Shown: positions 31,783 through 34,764 of the stretch, piece after piece
Position numbering within the stretch: position 1 is the stretch's first letter
How the letters are laid out: each line of letters starts with the position of its first letter
DNA from: a virus
Virus record (IMG/VR): IMGVR_UViG_3300022934_000077
Coordinates: 1-34,764 of that record
Length of the DNA stretch: 34,764 nt
Reading direction: 5' to 3' (one strand)
Made by a program: the position numbers and the translations under genes
Notes under the pieces: model-generated
The model's database searches: none
What the model was told of the DNA's origin: nothing
The model's input: the letters and a program-made list of their open reading frames with translations, nothing else

Positions 31783-31992
31783 TCACATAGATTCCCCAAA
31801 CAAGGGGAGTGTCGTTACTTGTATTGCCACATTCTGTTTAAGATTCAAAGGTTCTCCGCAGTCAGAACATGTATCTGCAGCGAGTTCGGCCTCGTCTAAA
31901 TCATATCCACAGTTGTCGCATAGTTGTTCGATAGTATGTGCAGGCTCTACAGCGCCGTTTTCTAAAGTTTTTGGTTTGTTTTCTACCCTCAT
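31783..31992 (-). CDS. Zinc-ribbon protein (69 aa)
   Basis: This 69-aa protein has two Cys-x2-Cys knuckles, C25-DN-C28 and C42-SD-C45, separated by an acidic loop, the arrangement of a small zinc ribbon. A hydrophobic tail (QVTTLPLFGESM) follows. It lies between the endolysin gene and the gp10-like gene with 6- and 9-base gaps, so it is co-transcribed with the virion genes. The role is unknown; such ribbons can bind nucleic acid or stabilise a protein interface. Confidence 0.7.
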   Translation of the reverse strand: MRVENKPKTLENGAVEPAHTIEQLCDNCGYDLDEAELAADTCSDCGEPLNLKQNVAIQVTTLPLFGESM

Positions 31993-31998
31993 AATACA

Positions 31999-32472
31999 TT
32001 ACCCTATTAGTTCAAAGTGCGGACCATCAATAAACGGCCTGCGCCCTTGTGATCTGCGCAAGTCAATATACGCATTCATAGCGTCTTCCATCGTGCCGTC
32101 CCACTTACGGATGTCCATAGGATACGGCATATCGGGTGTGCCCCACGCTGCGCCCCAACAAATAGGAACTCCTACCACTTCTGCAGCTTCTTTAATAGCG
32201 TCAGCAAGATCATCGTATAAATTTAGTTCCCATGATGCACGCCCATTAACATATGCCATAATATCAAAAGCCTTACCTTCAAGATGCTTAGACTTCATTG
32301 TTTGACTAGCACCTTTAGCGACAAGTTCCTTCTGCTGTTCCAAGGTTCTCATTCCTTGCACAACACCAAAATCAGTTTTTGTTAAAGTTATGGCATGTTT
32401 CACAACAGCTTGTAGCCGTTCGTCAATACCCTCAAGCCTGTCAAGGCTACGCCTGCTTAATTTGAATCCCAT
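31999..32472 (-). CDS. M15-family peptidase endolysin
   Basis: The 157-aa protein has the zinc-peptidase motifs of M15 (L-Ala-D-Glu or D-Ala-D-Ala) phage endolysins: QGMRTLEQQKEL, then SKHLEGKAFDIMAY with H63 and D70 as zinc ligands, and PHFEL with H152 near the end. It would cut peptidoglycan stem peptides. There is no signal peptide, so release depends on a holin. The start chosen (MGFKLSRRSL) has TTGGAG upstream; the ten-codon longer form from 32502 lacks this. It overlaps the 34-aa membrane peptide gene and lies after the holin-like genes, forming a lysis cassette. Confidence 0.88.
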   Translation of the reverse strand: MGFKLSRRSLDRLEGIDERLQAVVKHAITLTKTDFGVVQGMRTLEQQKELVAKGASQTMKSKHLEGKAFDIMAYVNGRASWELNLYDDLADAIKEAAEVVGVPICWGAAWGTPDMPYPMDIRKWDGTMEDAMNAYIDLRRSQGRRPFIDGPHFELIG

Positions 32473-32561
32473 CGTTTTTTCTCCAAGTACAGACGGTAGC
32501 AATTAACTACCGTGTTTAAACTTACTGCGCTAAACAGCATTATCCATTGCCACATTTCCAT
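32457..32561 (-). CDS. 34-aa single-membrane-span peptide
   Basis: The frame starts at an ATG overlapping the holin stop (TAATG) and ends in TAA at 32457-32459, inside the endolysin gene. The product reads MEMWQWIMLFSAVSLNTVVN, then CYRLYLEKKRWDSN: one hydrophobic helix (about 4-22) followed by a basic tail, so probably an inner-membrane peptide of the lysis cassette. The endolysin RBS lies within it, which would couple their translation. Such short genes are easily missed; a chance frame remains possible. Confidence 0.55.
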   Translation of the reverse strand: MEMWQWIMLFSAVSLNTVVNCYRLYLEKKRWDSN

Positions 32562-32944
32562 TACTTTTTCCCCAAGAATTGCTTAAAGCCCCGTATCCCA
32601 AAAGAGGCACTTATCGCAGTTAAAAGGGCGTACATATACCAGTCGGGGGCTTTCTGGAGTTGGGTAAAACCATGCTCTACAACTCCTTCGAGGCCCGGAA
32701 TGAAGCATAAAATCATCGGGATCGACAGGACAATGACAAAATATTCGTCCTTCCAGCTTGATCCGCTGTTCTGGGCCATAATACGTTCCCAATCTGCCAC
32801 TGAAGTCTCTTTGGACAACATGATCTTTGCTTTCGCTTCTGCTTCGGTCAGCTTTAACTTTGCTTCTGCGGCTTGTTTGTCGGCCTTTCCTTGCAACCAT
32901 GATGATGCCAAATTACCCAACGGACCTAAAAGAGCTTGTATCAT
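32561..32944 (-). CDS. Putative holin (127 aa)
   Basis: This is a 127-aa membrane protein. Residues 1-65 form a charged Ala/Lys/Glu amphipathic helical region (AEAKLKLTEAEAKAKIML). Two membrane spans follow, at about 68-88 (YFVIVLSIPMILCFIPGL) and 101-118 (WYMYALLTAISASFGIRG), with a basic tail. This plan matches the holin family associated with gene transfer agent release in alphaproteobacteria, which normally has a third, amphipathic segment. It precedes the endolysin and overlaps the upstream membrane gene by ATGA. Confidence 0.75.
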   Translation of the reverse strand: MIQALLGPLGNLASSWLQGKADKQAAEAKLKLTEAEAKAKIMLSKETSVADWERIMAQNSGSSWKDEYFVIVLSIPMILCFIPGLEGVVEHGFTQLQKAPDWYMYALLTAISASFGIRGFKQFLGKK

Positions 32945-33165
32945 TGTGCGCTCCTATCTGTTTTAGCTTCTTTGCCCAACCACAATGCGAACGAAGCTGA
33001 AAGCATCGCTGTAACAAGCGACACAAATGCACTCTGTTGTGTTGTGGGATCAGGCAGTGTCATGAACCAAAGACAAACTTTCCACGTCAAAATGATCTGA
33101 CAAAGGAAAGCTAAGCGTGGTAGTATTTTCAACTGGTCTATAGCGTTAGCTGTGATTTGAACCAT
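32941..33165 (-). CDS. Small two-span membrane protein
   Basis: This is a 74-aa protein with two likely membrane helices, residues about 17-36 (RLAFLCQIILTWKVCLWFM) and 45-63 (SAFVSLVTAMLSASFALWL), and a basic soluble tail. It overlaps the holin gene by ATGA and so belongs to the lysis cassette; it could be a second holin, an antiholin or a pinholin-like protein. No motif decides. One base separates it from the upstream gene. Confidence 0.65.
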   Translation of the reverse strand: MVQITANAIDQLKILPRLAFLCQIILTWKVCLWFMTLPDPTTQQSAFVSLVTAMLSASFALWLGKEAKTDRSAQ

Positions 33166-33166
33166 A

Positions 33167-33424
33167 TTACACCTCTATATCTACATTACTTCCTTGTGGG
33201 CGTGCACCTGCTATCTTAGCACCAAACCTATCATAGCTTTCTGATAATTCCAACTGTTGCTTTCTTATGGCTTCTAAGTGCGTATGATTGGCTCTGTGTT
33301 CTTTCTCTACTCTTTGTTCTACCAAGTGACTTTCTATGCGCTCACGCATCCTCGTTTGGGCATGTATGTCGCTTCCCACGTTAAAAGGCATATTGCTACT
33401 TATTCCTTTTGTTCCATCAGCCAC
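33167..33424 (-). CDS. Charged helical protein, GTG start
   Basis: This is an 85-aa protein read from a GTG at 33424 with AAAGGGG about 6 bases upstream. An internal ATG at codon 12 is the alternative. Residues about 25-75 form a charged helix (MRERIESHLVEQRVEKEHRA, NHTHLEAIRKQQLELSESYD). The rest is Gly/Pro-rich. No family is recognised. It sits between small genes of the lysis and assembly cluster. Confidence 0.6.
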   Translation of the reverse strand: MADGTKGISSNMPFNVGSDIHAQTRMRERIESHLVEQRVEKEHRANHTHLEAIRKQQLELSESYDRFGAKIAGARPQGSNVDIEV

Positions 33425-33539
33425 AGCCGCCCCTTTCGATTACCCATTCAGCTATTCTACGATGATGCGTTATAATCACAATCTTGCCTCGCTCATCGTA
33501 CACTATCCACCGCATCCTACCTGTTTGCACCAGTCGCAT
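33417..33539 (-). CDS. Possible 40-aa basic protein
   Basis: The ATG follows the stop of the 157-aa gene with no gap (TAAATG), and the frame ends in TGA just inside the next gene. The product (MRLVQTGRMRWIVYDERGKI, VIITHHRRIAEWVIERGGCG) forms a plausible beta-beta-alpha unit. No strong RBS is seen; translation would rest on coupling. Filling the only gap between two genes supports it, but short length limits confidence. Confidence 0.45.
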   Translation of the reverse strand: MRLVQTGRMRWIVYDERGKIVIITHHRRIAEWVIERGGCG

Positions 33540-34013
33540 TTACCATCGGCCTTGGCCCTTACCTATCATCCAAAGTATAAAGCCCATTACAGCAATACCA
33601 ATCGCTGCGGCTAATATGCCAACAATCCATTCAATAATCTGACGCTTTAATTCTTCTTTGCGGTAAAGTTCGTCTTTTCGTTGCTTGCGCATTTTGGCTT
33701 CTATTGCCAACACCTCTTCCCACGCAGACGGACCGTAATTCCAAGAAATAAACGCCTTAATGTCTTTACGCATGGTTTCCATCTTCTTTTTTTGCGCAAA
33801 GATTTGTAACGCGGTTTCTTCGTCGGAGCCTTTGAAAGAATACCAAGGGGGGTTCTTACTTTTTTCTTCTGCATAGTTAAAATCGGAAAACGCCTTGCCC
33901 CACTGGGAAAGTTGCCCACTCATATCCTGAAGATCGCGCCCGACAGCAATACCTTGCTTAATTGCATTAAATGCAGAGGTAGCCACACCAACGGCTGTAA
34001 TAGGATCAATCAT
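33540..34013 (-). CDS. Conserved marine-phage protein with C-terminal membrane span
   Basis: This is a 157-aa protein. The N-terminus MIDPITAVGVATSAFNAIKQ, then GIAVGRDLQDMSGQLSQWG and NPPWYSFKGSDEETALQIFA, follows a pattern I recall in many marine phage genomes under 'hypothetical'. A coiled-coil stretch (about 75-125, KKKMETMRKDIKAF and KMRKQRKDELYRKEELKRQI) leads to one membrane helix (about 127-150, GILAAAIGIAVMGFILWMIG). It may be an assembly or lysis-associated membrane protein. ATGA overlap at its start; a GTTTCGTGAAAC inverted repeat lies just upstream of the ATG. Confidence 0.7.
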   Translation of the reverse strand: MIDPITAVGVATSAFNAIKQGIAVGRDLQDMSGQLSQWGKAFSDFNYAEEKSKNPPWYSFKGSDEETALQIFAQKKKMETMRKDIKAFISWNYGPSAWEEVLAIEAKMRKQRKDELYRKEELKRQIIEWIVGILAAAIGIAVMGFILWMIGKGQGRW

Positions 34014-34183
34014 GTTTCACGAAACCTCACTGGGCACTTGTAATCAGGATCAACTCTGTAAATCCTGTCGTAGTAACTAAAGGGTCGCGTGCCACAGTCA
34101 TACCAGCAGGCTTTATAGAACCAACTGCCGTAGCCGTTTATGAACACATGCCCGTATCCTATGAATACGAGTGTGCAAAGCAT
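34010..34183 (-). CDS. Small cysteine-containing protein (57 aa)
   Basis: The frame starts at ATG 34183, one base after the previous stop and with GGAG upstream, and ends in TGA overlapping the next ATG. The product reads MLCTLVFIGYGHVFINGYGS, then CWYDCGTRPFSYYDRIYRVD and YKCPVRFRET. A short hydrophobic start could be a signal or anchor; the later Y-x-C-x-n-Y-x-CP arrangement matches small marine phage proteins I recall beside the gene above. Cysteine pairing outside the cytoplasm is possible. Function is unknown. Confidence 0.6.
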   Translation of the reverse strand: MLCTLVFIGYGHVFINGYGSWFYKACWYDCGTRPFSYYDRIYRVDPDYKCPVRFRET

Positions 34184-34184
34184 G

Positions 34185-34418
34185 TTATCGCTCCATTAAG
34201 CGATCTATTTTTTCTTCGATACGATCAAACCGTGCGACAATTTGATTCATAACAGCCGTACTGTCAGTTTTAGTGACGTACTCTTTTGCCATCTCTTCCC
34301 TTGTTTTATTCAAGAGAATTTGAACGCGCCCAAGTTCAGCGTGTTGTGTCTTTATCCACCAACCTAAACCACCGATTGCAGTGGCTAGACCAAAATTTAT
34401 GAGCGCGTTCAGTTCCAT
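34185..34418 (-). CDS. Membrane-anchored coiled-coil protein (77 aa)
   Basis: This 77-aa protein has one N-terminal membrane helix (residues about 5-22, ALINFGLATAIGGLGWWI) and a coiled coil (about 25-77) ending in RFDRIEEKIDRLMER. The layout recalls small phage membrane proteins near lysis genes, including i-spanin-like ones, but no outer-membrane partner is evident. It starts by TAATG overlap with the upstream gene. Confidence 0.65.
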   Translation of the reverse strand: MELNALINFGLATAIGGLGWWIKTQHAELGRVQILLNKTREEMAKEYVTKTDSTAVMNQIVARFDRIEEKIDRLMER

Positions 34419-34651
34419 TATTCAGCCGCTACCTCTTGCGCGTTCTCTGGTGTATTCTCCAAAGATTCTTTGAGCATACCAACGAAGAATTTACGACCAC
34501 CTTCTAGCTGGGTTGTGTTAAACCGTGCCGATGCTAATTTACGGTCTAAATCAGCAACGTGGTTTACCATTTCCTGCTGCTCGGCGGTCATGTCTTCAAA
34601 AGTGTATTCTTTGTCGTCGATGACGATAGGCGTTGTTTTTTTCTCAGCCAT
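34418..34651 (-). CDS. Small phage protein, DUF6447-like
   Basis: This 77-aa acidic helical protein opens with a short beta hairpin (TTPIVIDDKEYTFEDMTAEQ) followed by a helix pair (EMVNHVADLDRKLASARFN and KFFVGMLKESLENTP). The I-x-IDD-x-EY opening followed by helices is what I recall of the DUF6447-type phage proteins; function is unknown. The RBS TTAGGAGAAGACAA precedes the ATG. Confidence 0.65.
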   Translation of the reverse strand: MAEKKTTPIVIDDKEYTFEDMTAEQQEMVNHVADLDRKLASARFNTTQLEGGRKFFVGMLKESLENTPENAQEVAAE

Positions 34652-34674
34652 TTGTCTTCTCCTAAGTTAAGTTA

Positions 34675-34764
34675 CTATGCGTCCCAAGGGTTGCCTGATG
34701 CTTCCGTTGGGTTTTTCTGGTTCTCGATATTTGCAGCGAGAGCAGATTCTGTGTCAGCTTGACT
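34675..34764 (-). CDS. C-terminal end of a gene cut by the window edge
   Basis: Twenty-nine codons and a TAG are seen; the product ends NPTEASGNPWDA. It reads in the same direction as the virion operon, 23 bases before the next start. A virion or assembly protein is expected from context, but the piece is too short to identify. Confidence 0.6.
   Translation of the reverse strand, partial: SQADTESALAANIENQKNPTEASGNPWDA

Noticed and set aside
34014-34025. GTTTCGTGAAAC before the 157-aa gene as a second parS site
   Set aside because: It is an imperfect relative: the CACGTG core and two bases are missing. It is a short inverted repeat by the start codon and was noted only there.

Overview
The window looks like about 35 kb of a tailed-phage genome (or a metagenomic phage contig). 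The DNA is moderately AT-leaning and almost fully coding. No rRNA, tRNA, integrase, repressor, RNA polymerase, terminase, portal or capsid gene is visible. Short-tailed (podovirus-like) morphology is inferred from a P22 gp10-like tail protein and very large putative internal virion proteins. A marine alphaproteobacterial host is a guess from the resemblance of several genes to families common in marine phage genomes.

Layout: two convergent operons. The left operon (about 1-11764, + strand) is a replication and nucleotide-processing module. It holds a VRR-NUC nuclease, a cold-shock-like/winged-helix protein, several small helical or HTH proteins (including 48-aa and 58-aa genes), an HTH-DUF6378-like protein whose gene contains a perfect 16-bp parS palindrome, a family A DNA polymerase with Leu at the Pol I F762 position, a Cas4/RecB-like PD-(D/E)XK nuclease with four cysteines, an HNH-like protein, a SNF2-type helicase, a coiled-coil protein, an excisionase-like HTH protein, a probable ssDNA-binding protein with an acidic tail, and a primase-helicase. 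Most genes overlap by ATGA or TAATG. Three inverted repeats with a common GTTAGG/CCTAAC stem lie in this operon. Intrinsic terminators follow the SSB-like gene and the last gene.

The right operon (34764 down to 11835, - strand) is the virion and lysis module. In transcription order it holds small membrane and coiled-coil proteins, a lysis cassette (two membrane proteins, a 34-aa membrane peptide, an M15 peptidase endolysin), a zinc-ribbon protein, a gp10-like tail protein, a C1q-like tail protein, an acyl carrier protein, a 152-aa conserved protein, a 1942-aa virion protein (nine tandem ~49-aa repeats, a dockerin-like calcium loop), three smaller virion proteins, and a 2418-aa polyvalent protein with ParB/sulfiredoxin-like, HExxH zincin and LPD38-like regions. 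Three genes (2418, 1942 and 660 aa) take up about 15 kb.

How it works together (inference): the left operon copies and processes phage DNA by a PolA / primase-helicase / SSB scheme. The right operon builds the tail and the proteins ejected with the DNA, and lyses the cell. The most unexpected items are the parS site without a parAB pair, the acyl carrier protein inside the tail cluster, the recurrent GTTAGG hairpins, and the AT-rich ParB/Srx segment inside the 2418-aa protein.
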